In this document: one piece after another, positions 50,559-60,500 of the stretch
Numbering within the stretch: position 1 is the stretch's first letter
Layout: each line of letters opens with the position of its first letter
NCBI RefSeq assembly: GCF_024461735.1
Contig: NZ_JANGAD010000007.1
Location: 124,001 to 188,000, forward strand
Length of the DNA: 64,000 bases
Source: Anaerotignum propionicum
GTDB lineage: Bacteria > Bacillota > Clostridia > Lachnospirales > Anaerotignaceae
Direction of reading: 5' to 3'
Program-made: the position numbers and the translations under genes
Notes under the pieces: generated by a model
What the model was told of the DNA's origin: nothing
The model's database searches: none
Seen by the model: only the letters and a program-made list of their open reading frames with translations

Positions 50559-51890
50559 TTAGTGCAAATAATGATATTGCTTATTACCAAAATAGAGCAA
50601 ACTGATTGCTAAAATAGAGGTCATACCTTCTGCAATGGGAATGGCAAGCCAGATTCCATTGATGCCGAATACATTAGGCAAGAAGAGTATACAAACGGTA
50701 ACGAAAAAGAAGGTTCTTAAAAAAGAAATAATAGCTGACAGCAATCCATTGGACAATGCCGTAAAAAATGATGAGGTAAAGATATTGATACCTGAAAACA
50801 GGAAGGCCCAGGCAAAAATATGATACCCGTGGAGTGCAATTTTATAGGTCTCGCTATTTCGAGACGAAAAAATAGAAATGGTTGGCGTTGCCATAAAAAA
50901 TGAAAAAACGGAGATAACAACTGATGACACCAAAATAATTTGAACACATAATCTAAACATCTTTTTCAGTTTTACGTTGTTATGATTTCCGTAAATGAAA
51001 CTGAAAATCGGCGCAGCCCCATTGGAAAAACCCATATAAGCTGCTGAAAATAAAAATTGCGCATATAGGATGATGGTGATTGCGGCAACACCATTTTGAC
51101 CGAGTGTTTTCATCATGGTTAGATTAAACAGAAATGTAGTCACTGCTGCTGCGCCTGAGGTTACCATTTCTGAGGAACCGTTAAGAATGCTGGAGAGAAT
51201 CGCTTTTCCATCCCATTTTGGTTTTACAAAATATAGAATTGCTCTTGGTTTGGAGAAGTACCAAAGGGGGAATAACCCTCCAATAAGGAAGCTTGCGGCA
51301 GTACCCCAAGCAGCACCGGCTATGCCCCAATTCAGCACTACAATAAATAAATAGTCTAAGAAGATATTCGAAATACCGGAGACTACATTAAGCCATAAGC
51401 CCAGTTTTGGTTTACCTGCTGTTACAAATAAGGTTTGAAACAGTACTTGAATCACGGAAACAAAATATAGCGACATAAGAATTTTGCCGTAGTCAACACA
51501 ATAAGGCAAAAGGGCATCATTTGCCCCTAAAAAGCGGCATAAAGGGATGATAAAGATAAAAGCAATACTGGAAAGAATAAGTCCCAATATTGCACTAAAG
51601 GCAACAATTAATGTAAAGCTGCTTCGTGCGTCGTCAATTCGTCCTTCTCCTAATGTACGACCAATGACCGCACTGCCTCCTGTACCAAGCATAATGCCCA
51701 CACCCATTAATATATTAATAAGGGGAAACACAATATTTGTGGCAGATAGAGCTTCTGTGCCCACGTAGCGGGAAACAAAGATACCATCTACAATCGTATA
51801 GGTCGCCACAAACACCAGCATAGTAATGGTTGGCAGGGTAAAACGCAAAAGGGAGGACAAGTTAAAATCTTTTGCTAATTCGTTTTGCAT
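50559..51890 (-). CDS. MATE-family multidrug/sodium antiporter
   Basis: The 443-residue protein has about 12 hydrophobic helices in two similar halves and the MATE pattern FTLPTITMLVFVATYTIVDG, MLGTGGSAVIGRTLGEG and YAQFLFSAAYMGFSNGAAP. It would export cationic drugs or metabolites using a sodium or proton gradient. ATG 51890 follows GAGGTTTATTT. It stands alone on the minus strand between rny and rqcH. The exact substrate cannot be told. Confidence 0.92.
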   Translation of the reverse strand: MQNELAKDFNLSSLLRFTLPTITMLVFVATYTIVDGIFVSRYVGTEALSATNIVFPLINILMGVGIMLGTGGSAVIGRTLGEGRIDDARSSFTLIVAFSAILGLILSSIAFIFIIPLCRFLGANDALLPYCVDYGKILMSLYFVSVIQVLFQTLFVTAGKPKLGLWLNVVSGISNIFLDYLFIVVLNWGIAGAAWGTAASFLIGGLFPLWYFSKPRAILYFVKPKWDGKAILSSILNGSSEMVTSGAAAVTTFLFNLTMMKTLGQNGVAAITIILYAQFLFSAAYMGFSNGAAPIFSFIYGNHNNVKLKKMFRLCVQIILVSSVVISVFSFFMATPTISIFSSRNSETYKIALHGYHIFAWAFLFSGINIFTSSFFTALSNGLLSAIISFLRTFFFVTVCILFLPNVFGINGIWLAIPIAEGMTSILAISLLYFGNKQYHYLH

Positions 51891-52065
51891 AAATAAACCT
51901 CAATTCAATATAAGTAGTTCTAAAATAACACCCATAATTCCTTTTCAATGCCATACGTCTATCTGTTAGCATCTCACAAATAATCCAGTTATTATTTTGC
52001 ATTATAATTGTTTCATATTAGTATCTAGCATATTTGCATGACTGAATTTAATGGTTAGAAAATTC

Positions 52066-52094
52066 GTAAAAATAGGCGGAAATTTTCCGCCTAT
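52066..52094 (-). terminator. Terminator of rqcH (minus strand)
   Basis: ATAGGCGGAA (52072-52081) pairs perfectly with TTCCGCCTAT (52085-52094). The plus-strand AAAAA at 52067-52071 gives a T tract after the hairpin for minus-strand transcripts, so it ends rqcH, whose stop is at 52130. Confidence 0.88.
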
Positions 52095-52129
52095 ACTTTA
52101 ACGAGCAATTACATTGCAAATGCGATTCC

Positions 52130-53896
52130 TCATATAGATTGTATAGAGTTCACTTTTTCTTCATCGGGCGTTACGTAAATGGTACGATTGGTCAAATAAA
52201 TGACCATACCCGGCTTGGCTCCGTTAGGCTTTTTCACATTTTTTCGTTGTGTATAGTCAACAGGAACCATGCTGCTGTTTTTGGCTTTGCTATAGAAGGC
52301 GGCTAAATTTGAAGCTTCTTCCAATGCAGTATCGCTGGCGATGCCTGTACCATTTGTGCGAATGATGACATGGGAACCGGGAATTTCTTTGGTATGCAGC
52401 CAGATATCCATGCTGTCTGCAAAGCGTAGTGTAAGCTCATCATTTTGCAGATTGCTCTTCCCCACATATATTTCATAGCCATCTGAGGAGGTAAAATGCA
52501 AAGGTTTTGCTTTTTTTGCCTTAGGGGCACCTTTTTTTGGTGCTTGGCGACGTACAAACCCACTTTCCGCCAATTCTGTTCTGATTTCCGCCAAATCTGC
52601 TTCATCAGAGGCGTTTTCCAGTGCATTTAGTACACTTTCTAAATAAACAAGCTCTTCATCATTTTGTTTTTCCTGTATTTCTAAAGCAGTAAGAGTCCTT
52701 TTTGCTTTATTGTAACGGGAGAAATATTTTTGGGCGTTCTCTGAAGGAGTTTTTGTAGGGTCTAAGGAAATCTCGATTTCACCCATGGTCTCGTCATAAA
52801 AATCTATAGTTCGGAAGGTAGTAGCCCCTTGAGGGATGGCATAAATATTGGCAGTTAGAAGCTCGCCCTTTTTGCGCCAGCTTTCCATTGCTGCCACATC
52901 TTTGCGGGTTTTTAACTGTATTTCCTTTTTCTTTATACAACGTTCAATGTTCGAGCTAACCAACCGACGCATATCGTGGGCTTTTTGCTTGATATGGGAA
53001 GCATGATCCCGTTCTTGATAAAAGCTTTCCAAAAGTGCCGATATAGAAGGAAAAGTTTTTTGCTGGAAGGCTTTAAATTCTATCATATCTATTACACCGA
53101 AATCCAAAACACGATTGGAATTGGGATGGTAATACAGTTTTGGTGTAAAGTTTGAAAGCTTAACTTCCTCCATAACAGCCTGAAAGGCTGTAAATAAGGC
53201 TTCACCCTTCTCAGGTGTTATTTGCTGGCAGGTATCGGAGGGCTCTAAATCGGCACGGAAGCAAATCTCTCCTGCCATAATGGGGCTGATTCCTGTGTAG
53301 GTTTTATATAAAAATTCTTGCAGCTTTTGTCCAGCCTGTAGAGCGAGAGAGAATAAAAAGTCACCTTGCTCTGCCAAAAGAGGATTTTTTTTGTTTTGTG
53401 AGGGAGGGAGAACATAATCTTTCCCGGGCAATACTTCTCTCACCGAGCTTTTTTCGTGGGAAACCCGCTTGATGGAATCTAAGATTCGTCCGTTTTCGTC
53501 GGTCAAAATAAGATTGCTGTGCTTCCCCATAATTTCTAATATTAAATTTTTTACAGTCATATCGCCCATTTCATTTGCGGATTCAATTTTTATCATAATA
53601 ATACGCTCAAAATTAGGCTGACAAATATCCATAATTTTGCCCCCTGCAATGTGCTTACGCAAAACCATGCAGAACAAAGGCGCTGTCATAGGGTTTTCCC
53701 TTGCCGTTTCGGTAAAATGTATTCTTGGATTACTGGAATTTGCGGAAGCTAATATTTTATGGACAACGCCCGCACCTCTTACTGAAAAACGTATTTCATC
53801 TGCCACAGGTTGATGAATTTTGTCAATTCTGCCGCCGATAAGGTTCGTTTTCAGTTCGTGTACGATAGCTGCTGCGGTGATACCGTCTAAAGCCAT
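52130..53896 (-). CDS. rqcH: Ribosome quality-control factor RqcH (NFACT family)
   Basis: The 588-residue protein begins MALDGITAAAIVHELK, the NFACT-N start, followed by helix-hairpin-helix and coiled-coil regions (about 280-430) and the C-terminal NFACT-R domain with SDGYEIYVGKSNLQNDEL and SMDIWLHTKEIPGSHVIIR. RqcH binds stalled 50S subunits and adds alanine tails to the blocked chain. Older annotation calls it a fibronectin-binding protein (FbpA). The gene is transcribed away from yicC. Confidence 0.94.
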   Translation of the reverse strand: MALDGITAAAIVHELKTNLIGGRIDKIHQPVADEIRFSVRGAGVVHKILASANSSNPRIHFTETARENPMTAPLFCMVLRKHIAGGKIMDICQPNFERIIMIKIESANEMGDMTVKNLILEIMGKHSNLILTDENGRILDSIKRVSHEKSSVREVLPGKDYVLPPSQNKKNPLLAEQGDFLFSLALQAGQKLQEFLYKTYTGISPIMAGEICFRADLEPSDTCQQITPEKGEALFTAFQAVMEEVKLSNFTPKLYYHPNSNRVLDFGVIDMIEFKAFQQKTFPSISALLESFYQERDHASHIKQKAHDMRRLVSSNIERCIKKKEIQLKTRKDVAAMESWRKKGELLTANIYAIPQGATTFRTIDFYDETMGEIEISLDPTKTPSENAQKYFSRYNKAKRTLTALEIQEKQNDEELVYLESVLNALENASDEADLAEIRTELAESGFVRRQAPKKGAPKAKKAKPLHFTSSDGYEIYVGKSNLQNDELTLRFADSMDIWLHTKEIPGSHVIIRTNGTGIASDTALEEASNLAAFYSKAKNSSMVPVDYTQRKNVKKPNGAKPGMVIYLTNRTIYVTPDEEKVNSIQSI

Positions 53897-54202
53897 GGGA
53901 CGTTCCTCCTTTATTGTTTTTATGTGTCGGTATAGTATAACATAGCAGGAAGAATATTACACGAAGGAGAAAAATTAAAATTTGATTAAAAATAAAAGGC
54001 TATTTTCTAGGTTTTTCTTGATATTTATGTGTTCATAGGCTATAATGGGGAACAATGTATGTCTGAAGGATCGACTCACGTCATATGGGTTTTTGGTCTT
54101 TTGCAGGCTTTTTTGAGTTTGGTGGTAAAATACACCGGTCAACAAAAGAAGCCTCGATTTTGTAATGAAAATTGAAGTGAACGCACAGAGAGGAAAAAGG
54201 AT
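53897..54202. other. Divergent control region of rqcH and yicC
   Basis: The 306 bases hold the rqcH ribosome site (minus strand) and the yicC promoter at 54018-54046. About 155 nt of untranslated leader precede yicC. I see no other clear element. Confidence 0.6.
54018..54046 (+). promoter_or_regulatory. Sigma-A promoter of the yicC-remA-gmk-rpoZ operon
   Basis: TTGATA (54018-54023) and TATAAT (54041-54046) have a 17-nt spacer, close to consensus. No other promoter is evident before rpoZ, so it probably drives four genes. Confidence 0.8.
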
Positions 54203-55090
54203 ATGGGTACAAATGTTAGAAGTATGACGGGATACGGCCGAGGTGAACACATTGCTGAGGACAGAAAATTTACCATAGAACTAAAATCCGTAAATCATAG
54301 ATATAATGATATAAGTATTAAATTACCCCGTTCTTTGGCTAGCCTTGAAGACAAAATTAAAAAGCATATTATGCAACAGGTTTTTCGTGGAAAGACGGAT
54401 GTATATGTCAGCTTTGAAACCTTTGCATCGGATGATGTTGAGGTAAAGCTAAATGAAGCCTTAGCAAAGGCGTACTATGAGAAGCTTAAGGTGTTGCAGG
54501 ATAGCATTGGCTTTGAAGGCGGCAACCTTTTGGATTTGACAGCAAAGTTTCCTGACGTAATTACAGTGGAAAAACCTCAAAAGGATGAATCTGTTATTTG
54601 GGATGCATTACTACCTGCTTTAGATGAAGCGGTAACTCGTTTTGCTTCCATGCGTCAAACAGAAGGGGAAGCTTTGAAAAAAGATATTTTGGCAAAGGGA
54701 AAACGAATTCAGACTTTGGTTCAAGAAGTAAAGTTGCGTTCCCCTTTGGTTGTTGAGGAATATAGGGAAAAATTGAATAACCGTTTGAAGGATTTATTGG
54801 GTGGTATTGACGTTGACCCCCAGCGCATTGCAACGGAGGTTGCGGTTTTTGCCGACAGAGGTTGTGTAGATGAGGAAATTACCCGTTTGGAAAGTCACTT
54901 GGTTCAGCTTGCTGATATTTTGGAAAGAGGCGGACAGGTGGGGAGAAAGCTTGATTTCCTTGTGCAAGAAATGAACAGAGAATCCAATACCATTGCTTCT
55001 AAGGCAAATGATATACAAATTGTGCAGGCAACCATCGAACTAAAAAGTGAAATTGAAAAAATTCGCGAACAGATTCAAAATTTAGAGTAG
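54203..55090 (+). CDS. yicC: YicC/YloC family endoribonuclease
   Basis: The 295-residue protein starts [11 protein letters not shown] and continues [20 protein letters not shown], the YicC N-terminal signature, and ends with the DUF1732 part: [34 protein letters not shown]. Family members in E. coli and B. subtilis are endoribonucleases that act on small or structured RNA. ATG 54203 follows GAGGAAAAAGG. It opens the conserved yicC-remA-gmk-rpoZ-priA order. Confidence 0.93.
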   Translation: MGTNVRSMTGYGRGEHIAEDRKFTIELKSVNHRYNDISIKLPRSLASLEDKIKKHIMQQVFRGKTDVYVSFETFASDDVEVKLNEALAKAYYEKLKVLQDSIGFEGGNLLDLTAKFPDVITVEKPQKDESVIWDALLPALDEAVTRFASMRQTEGEALKKDILAKGKRIQTLVQEVKLRSPLVVEEYREKLNNRLKDLLGGIDVDPQRIATEVAVFADRGCVDEEITRLESHLVQLADILERGGQVGRKLDFLVQEMNRESNTIASKANDIQIVQATIELKSEIEKIREQIQNLE

Positions 55091-55103
55091 TTGGGGTGGC
55101 GGC

Positions 55104-55361
55104 ATGGAAAAAATTCAATTTTTAAATATCGGGTATGGAAATGTAGTATCTGCAAATCGGGTAATTGCCATTGTCAGCCCTGATTCTGCCCCAATTAAGC
55201 GTATTGTGCAAGAAGGGAAAGAAAAAGGAAATTTAATCGATGCAACCTATGGCAGAAAAACCCGTTGCGTGATTATAATGGATAACGGGCATTTGGTGCT
55301 TTCACCCAATATGCCTGAAACAGTGGGCGGCAGGCTTTTATCAGAGCAGAAGGGGAATTAA
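55104..55361 (+). CDS. remA: RemA-family regulatory protein (DUF370)
   Basis: This 85-residue protein is RemA-like: [40 protein letters not shown] and ALVLS-type end [14 protein letters not shown]. In B. subtilis RemA is a DNA-binding regulator of matrix and osmoprotection genes that forms ring-shaped oligomers. It starts 13 nt after yicC and is 2 nt from gmk, a strongly conserved Firmicutes arrangement. ATG 55104 follows a weak site TTGGGGTGG. Confidence 0.92.
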   Translation: MEKIQFLNIGYGNVVSANRVIAIVSPDSAPIKRIVQEGKEKGNLIDATYGRKTRCVIIMDNGHLVLSPNMPETVGGRLLSEQKGN

Positions 55362-55363
55362 CA

Positions 55364-55972
55364 ATGAAGAAACAAGGTGTATTGCTAATTATTTCCGGGC
55401 CTTCCGGTTCAGGCAAGGGGACGGTGGTGGAACAGCTTTGCAAAAGAGATAATTTTTCGCTATCTATTTCGGCAACGACAAGAACACCCAGAGATTATGA
55501 AATTGATGGGGTGCATTATTTCTTCCATACAAGAGAAGAGTTTTTGCGCATGCAGGAGCATAAAGAGCTTTTGGAGTGGGCAGAATTTTGCGGGAACTAT
55601 TATGGAACACCTCGTAAATATGTGGTAGAGCAGTTGACACAAGGGAAAAATGTGATCCTTGAGATTGAAGTACAAGGTGCACTTCAGGTGAAGAAAATTT
55701 ATCCTGATGGGGTTTTGGTTTTTTTAATGCCTCCAAATTTAGAAGAATTGGGCAGACGACTCACCAATCGGGGCACTGAAGATAAAGATACCATAAACCG
55801 CAGAATTCATAGAGCATTGGAAGAAATGGAATTGGCTCAAGAATACGATTATGTGGTGATTAACGATACCGTTGAAGAGGCTACGGAGGATTTGCTTGCA
55901 ATTGTTCAGGCTGAAAGGATGAAATGCAGCAGAAATCCCAACATAAAAAAGATATTTAAAGGAGAGATGTAG
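55364..55972 (+). CDS. gmk: Guanylate kinase
   Basis: The 202-residue enzyme has P-loop GPSGSGKGT (about residues 11-19) and the GMP-binding segment SISATTRTPRDYEIDGVHYF with the usual Ser/Arg/Tyr contacts. It phosphorylates GMP to GDP. Length is standard. ATG 55364 lies 2 nt after remA, following GGGGAA. It links purine synthesis (purines are at the left of the window) to nucleotide pools, but no direct regulation is visible. Confidence 0.97.
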   Translation: MKKQGVLLIISGPSGSGKGTVVEQLCKRDNFSLSISATTRTPRDYEIDGVHYFFHTREEFLRMQEHKELLEWAEFCGNYYGTPRKYVVEQLTQGKNVILEIEVQGALQVKKIYPDGVLVFLMPPNLEELGRRLTNRGTEDKDTINRRIHRALEEMELAQEYDYVVINDTVEEATEDLLAIVQAERMKCSRNPNIKKIFKGEM

Positions 55973-55974
55973 GA

Positions 55975-56268
55975 ATGTTAAGACCTTCTTATACAGATTT
56001 ATTGGAAGTTATCAATGAAGAAACCGACGATATTACTTTAGGCAGCAGATATACCATCGTGATTGCAGCAGCAAAAAGAGCAAGACAGCTTGTGGATCAT
56101 GCAGAGCCTTTGGTAAGTAAGATTAAAGTAGATAAACCCGTTTCTATTGCAGTGAATGAGCTTTACGAAGGGCGAATCAAGGTGCGCCAAGCCAAAGAAG
56201 TTATTTATGAGGGTGAAATGATTCTCAGAGATGACACTGCGGAATTTATGGAACCAACGGAAGACTAA
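55975..56268 (+). CDS. rpoZ: RNA polymerase omega subunit
   Basis: The 97-residue product carries the omega core: RPSYTDLLEVINEETDD, SRYTIVIAAAKRARQLVD and VSIAVNELYEGRI. Omega supports assembly of the beta-prime subunit. ATG 55975 follows AAAGGAGAGATG, which overlaps the gmk stop. It is the last gene before an attenuator-like terminator and priA. Confidence 0.93.
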   Translation: MLRPSYTDLLEVINEETDDITLGSRYTIVIAAAKRARQLVDHAEPLVSKIKVDKPVSIAVNELYEGRIKVRQAKEVIYEGEMILRDDTAEFMEPTED

Positions 56269-56276
56269 GAATTGAG

Positions 56277-56348
56277 GGCGATAAACATTAGGTATCTTAC
56301 GCAGGATTTTGCGAAGAAATTTTGTTTATCGCCTTTTTGACAGTATTT
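56277..56348 (+). terminator. Terminator between rpoZ and priA
   Basis: GGCGATAAAC (56277-56286) pairs perfectly with GTTTATCGCC (56334-56343) and is followed by TTTTT. A short inner stem, CGCA/TGCG, lies in the long loop. priA starts only 24 nt later, so it either depends on read-through or has a promoter within this region. Confidence 0.8.
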
Positions 56349-56371
56349 TGATTTAGAAGGAGGTGGAAAAA

Positions 56372-58822
56372 ATGCGTTATGCCAGAGTTATTGTTGGAAT
56401 GAACCATCCTCAAACGGATAGGGTTTTTGACTACAAAGTTCCCGATGCCTTTCAGGAAGATGCTAAAGTAGGTGTTCGAGTGATTGTGCCTTTTGGGCGG
56501 AGAAATACTAAAACTGAGGGATACATACTTTCTTTGGCTGAGGAGAGCGAGATTGCCTCGGAAAAGCTAAAAGACCTCCTTGAAATTCTGGATGATGGCA
56601 TACCAATTTTTACACCTCAAATGCTTCATTTAGCACAATGGATGAAGGAGCACTATTTTTGCACGTTAAATCAATGCTTGCAAGCCATTATGCCTACAGG
56701 AATTAAAACCAAAAGCATATGGCAGGTGCTTTTCAATGAAACAGCTGATGTTTCTGATTGTAAAGGTGGGGAATTAGCGGTTTTAGAGGCCTTGAAGGAA
56801 ATGGGCGGTTCCGGCGCTTTGAGTGAACTGGAGAAATTGTTGGGGAGTGGCAGTAATCATGCAATACAACAACTGCAAAAAAAGAATATTATTCATCTGA
56901 AGCAAAAGATGACTCGCTCAGAATATAAAATGGAGCAGTGTTATTATTCCTTCAATGATCAATCTTCTTTGTTGGAAGATACCATGAAAAAAGCAGAGAC
57001 GGACAAGCGTCTTTTGGGGCAAAAAAAACTTTTATATTTATTACAAGAAAAGGGTGAGGTTACCCTTGAAGAAATTAAAAATATTGGAATTAGTGAATCC
57101 CCATTAAAAACCCTTTTGAAAAAAGGAATACTACTGGAGCGTAGAGTACAGAAAAAAAGAGCAGTTTTTTCTCTGGAGGATTATGAAAAAACCACGCCAT
57201 TTTATCCGACAGCAGAACAAAGAGCGGCAATTGAGGAAATTGAACATCAAATAAATTTGGAAAAGGGTAAACCCATTCTCCTTCATGGAGTTACAGGAAG
57301 CGGAAAAACAGAAATTTATATGCAAAGCATTGCCAAAATACTTGATATGGGGAAACAGGCGGTGGTGTTGGTTCCTGAAATTTCTTTGACACCCCAAATG
57401 ATGGAGAGATTTATTTCTCGTTTTGGTCAGGCTGTATCCATAACTCATAGCAGGCTCTCGGCGGGAGAGCGGTTAGATCAATGGAAAAAAGCCAGAGACG
57501 GAGAGATTTCTGTTATGATTGGGCCCAGATCAGCACTGTTTATGCCCTTTTCTGATTTGGGAATGATTATCATTGATGAGGTGCATGATAACAGCTATAT
57601 CTCCGATATTACCCCGAAGTATGATGCAAGGGAAGCGGCCAAGATACTTGCTGAGGACACAGGTGCAGTTTTATTAATGGGTAGTGCGACTCCTGATTTG
57701 GTCAGCTACCACAAAGCCAGAAAAGGAGAATATCTACTGCTGGAATTGAAAGAAAGAACGGGGGGAGGAACCCTTCCCCGGATGCACATTGTGGATATGT
57801 GCAAAGAGTTGGAGGAGGGAAATCGATCTTCTTTTAGTCGGATTTTACAGCAGGAGATAGCAATAAATTTAGAAAAAGGTCAGCAAACCATGCTGTTTTT
57901 AAATAGAAGGGGATTTGCAACCTTTGTTTCCTGCCGTAGCTGTGGTCATGTAATGCGTTGCCCTGAGTGTGGTATTTCTTATACATATCATGCAAAAGAA
58001 GATGCACTGATGTGCCATTATTGTGGCAAGACGGTGGAAAGCCCCCGAAATTGCCCTATATGCGGTTCAAAATACATTCGTTACTTCGGAACAGGGACAC
58101 AAAAAATTGAAGAAGAGGTAAGACGGCTTTTTCCAAGAGCCAATGTTCTTCGTATGGATTTAGATACCACTATGGGTAAAAACAGCCATAATCAGATATT
58201 AGAGGCGTTTCGCAAGGGACAAGCTGATATACTTGTTGGGACTCAAATGATTGCAAAGGGACATGATTTCCCCAATGTAACTTTGGTTGGAGTAATGGCG
58301 GCAGACACTTCTTTAAATACAGGCAGTTTTTATGCTTCTGAAAACACCTTTCAATTAATTACTCAAGCTGGGGGGCGGGCAGGTAGAGCTGATGACAGGG
58401 GAAGGGTTTATATCCAAACCTATCAGCCCAAGCATTACTGCATTACTCATGCTGCGGAGCAGGATTATAAGGGCTTTTATGAAGAAGAAGTATTATTGCG
58501 TGAGATGATGGGATATCCTCCCTTTGGAGCCTTTTGTTCTGTTGTAATAAGTGGTGAAGATGAGATAGAAACAGTAAAAGCCGCTGATGTTTTAGGTGAA
58601 ATCCTGCAGGTGGAAAATAGAGAAAAAGGCTTTTTTATTATGGGGCCTGTGCCGGCCATGTTGTTTAAATTTAGAGGAGAGTATCGACAACGGATTTTGA
58701 TTCAAGGGCCGGAAGAAGATGCATTAGTGGGGTTTGTAGGCAGGTGTGTTGAAAAAGGACAACAAAATGTGGGGAAGGGAATACACTTTCAATTAACACG
58801 AAATCCCTTGAATATTGTATAA
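56372..58822 (+). CDS. priA: Primosomal protein N' (replication restart helicase PriA)
   Basis: This 816-residue helicase has an N-terminal DNA-binding part (VIVGMNHPQTDRVFDYKVP), Walker A GVTGSGKTE, the box DEVH (DEEH in most PriA) followed by DNSYISDITPKYDAREAA, and eight zinc cysteines in CRSCGHVMRCPECG, CHYCGKTV and CPICGS. Motif VI region ITQAGGRAGRADDRG completes it. It reloads replication at broken forks. ATG 56372 follows AGAAGGAGGTGG; an in-frame GTG at 56363 belongs to that site. Confidence 0.95.
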   Translation: MRYARVIVGMNHPQTDRVFDYKVPDAFQEDAKVGVRVIVPFGRRNTKTEGYILSLAEESEIASEKLKDLLEILDDGIPIFTPQMLHLAQWMKEHYFCTLNQCLQAIMPTGIKTKSIWQVLFNETADVSDCKGGELAVLEALKEMGGSGALSELEKLLGSGSNHAIQQLQKKNIIHLKQKMTRSEYKMEQCYYSFNDQSSLLEDTMKKAETDKRLLGQKKLLYLLQEKGEVTLEEIKNIGISESPLKTLLKKGILLERRVQKKRAVFSLEDYEKTTPFYPTAEQRAAIEEIEHQINLEKGKPILLHGVTGSGKTEIYMQSIAKILDMGKQAVVLVPEISLTPQMMERFISRFGQAVSITHSRLSAGERLDQWKKARDGEISVMIGPRSALFMPFSDLGMIIIDEVHDNSYISDITPKYDAREAAKILAEDTGAVLLMGSATPDLVSYHKARKGEYLLLELKERTGGGTLPRMHIVDMCKELEEGNRSSFSRILQQEIAINLEKGQQTMLFLNRRGFATFVSCRSCGHVMRCPECGISYTYHAKEDALMCHYCGKTVESPRNCPICGSKYIRYFGTGTQKIEEEVRRLFPRANVLRMDLDTTMGKNSHNQILEAFRKGQADILVGTQMIAKGHDFPNVTLVGVMAADTSLNTGSFYASENTFQLITQAGGRAGRADDRGRVYIQTYQPKHYCITHAAEQDYKGFYEEEVLLREMMGYPPFGAFCSVVISGEDEIETVKAADVLGEILQVENREKGFFIMGPVPAMLFKFRGEYRQRILIQGPEEDALVGFVGRCVEKGQQNVGKGIHFQLTRNPLNIV

Positions 58823-59004
58823 TAGAAAACTTTATGTTAAAATATAGGGTAAACCCTGTTTTTTATTGTGATATGGATAGATAGTTGGTTTTTTAGAAAT
58901 TTAGAGTAGATTAATGAAGCTAAAATCTTAAAGTTAAAGCCAATAATATTGGAATTTAAGAAGAAATGTTTTTGTATGGATAGTAATTGTAGGAGGTAAG
59001 ATAA

Positions 59005-59466
59005 ATGGCAACAAGAGAAATACGCTTGAGTACCGATGAAATTTTGAGAAAAGTTTGTAAGCCGGTAAAGGAAATAAATCAGAATACACTTACATTATTG
59101 GATGATATGGCAGAAACCATGTATGCCGCAAATGGTGTTGGTCTTGCTGCACCCCAAGTGGGTATTTTGAAAAGAATCGTTACCATTGATATTGGGGATG
59201 GTCTGATTGAGCTGATTAACCCCGTTGTTGTGGAAAGAAGGGGTTCACAAATTGATTATGAGGCATGCTTAAGTGTTCCTGGAAGAAGTGAATTGGTAGA
59301 TCGTCCCGAATATGTTCGTGTGGAGGCCTTAAACCGCAATGGTGAGAAGATTATTGTGGAAGGAGAAGAGCTGATGGCTGTGGCTATTTGCCACGAAACA
59401 GATCATCTGGACGGAGTTTTATATATTGACAAAGCCATTCCACCAGAAGATGTGGAAGAGGTTTAA
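59005..59466 (+). CDS. def: Peptide deformylase
   Basis: The 153-residue metalloenzyme has the three motifs GVGLAAPQVG, EACLSVPG (EGCLSVPG in most enzymes) and HETDHLDG, whose Cys and two His bind iron. It removes the formyl group from new proteins. ATG 59005 follows GTAGGAGG. fmt starts 14 nt downstream, so the enzymes that add and remove the formyl group are made together. The 182-nt region before it has no strong promoter that I can see. Confidence 0.97.
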   Translation: MATREIRLSTDEILRKVCKPVKEINQNTLTLLDDMAETMYAANGVGLAAPQVGILKRIVTIDIGDGLIELINPVVVERRGSQIDYEACLSVPGRSELVDRPEYVRVEALNRNGEKIIVEGEELMAVAICHETDHLDGVLYIDKAIPPEDVEEV

Positions 59467-59480
59467 GGAGGAATAAGCCC

Positions 59481-60410
59481 GTGAGAGTGATTTTTATGGG
59501 TACACCGGATTTTGCGGTGTATTCTTTGAAGGCTCTATTGACACAGCATGAAGTGATTGCTGTTGTCAGCCAGCCGGATAAGCCAAAAGGCAGAGGGAAA
59601 AAACTGGCACCAACTCCTGTTAAGGAGTATGCGCTGGAACAAGGGATTCAGGTTTATCAGCCTGAAAAGGCAAGAGACCCTGAATTTGTTGCATTGTTGA
59701 AAGATTTGAATCCTGATGTGATAGCAGTAACGGCTTTCGGACAGATATTGCCAGAAAGTATTTTGAATATTCCCCAATATGGCTGTATTAACGTACATGG
59801 CTCTTTACTTCCTAAGTATAGAGGGGCGGCGCCAATGCAGTGGTCTATTATAAATGGGGAAAAGGTAACGGGAATTACCACTATGTTTATGGCTAAGGGC
59901 ATGGATACGGGGGATATGCTTTTAAAGACGGAAGTGCCAATTACACCTGAGGACAATTTTGCCTCTGTTCATGATAAAATGGCATTGGCAGGTGCAGATT
60001 TGCTTCTAGAAACCTTAACTGCTTTGCAGGCAGGAACAGTGGAAAGAATTCCCCAGAATCATGAGGAGGCAACTTATGCCGCAATGATTACAAAGGAAAC
60101 TGGGCATATTGATTGGTCAAAAAGTGCAGAGGAAATTTTGAATCTTATGCGGGGGCTGGATCCGGCACCGGGAGCATATGCAATGTATGAAGAGGAACCT
60201 CTAAAGCTTTTTAAAGGAACAAAAACGGAAGGTGACTATCACTGGGGGAAATACGGTGAGGTTGTTGATATTAACAAGAAGGGGTTCGTCGTAAAATGCG
60301 GCGATGGGGCATTGACTATAACGGAATTGCAAGCCACAGGCAAAAAGAGAATGCCGGCGGATGCGTATTTGAGAGGTCATGCTATCAATCAGGGCGTCCT
60401 TTTACAGTAG
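59481..60410 (+). CDS. fmt: Methionyl-tRNA formyltransferase
   Basis: The 309-residue enzyme has VIFMGTPDFAVYSLKAL at the start, PDKPKGRGKKLAPTPVKE, and the folate site HGSLLPKYRGAAPMQWSI with the catalytic Asn/His and later Asp in GMDTGDML. It formylates initiator methionyl-tRNA. GTG 59481 follows AAGGAGG at 8-9 nt. It is part of the def-fmt-peptidase-rsmB-rlmN-PP2C run that is conserved in Clostridia. Confidence 0.97.
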   Translation: MRVIFMGTPDFAVYSLKALLTQHEVIAVVSQPDKPKGRGKKLAPTPVKEYALEQGIQVYQPEKARDPEFVALLKDLNPDVIAVTAFGQILPESILNIPQYGCINVHGSLLPKYRGAAPMQWSIINGEKVTGITTMFMAKGMDTGDMLLKTEVPITPEDNFASVHDKMALAGADLLLETLTALQAGTVERIPQNHEEATYAAMITKETGHIDWSKSAEEILNLMRGLDPAPGAYAMYEEEPLKLFKGTKTEGDYHWGKYGEVVDINKKGFVVKCGDGALTITELQATGKKRMPADAYLRGHAINQGVLLQ

Positions 60411-60500
60411 TCTTTTTAAGGAAAAACTTCGTGTTCGCAACAGCACACTTATGTAAACAGATTTCCTTAAAATTTAGAAAACAAAAAGGAGGAACCAATT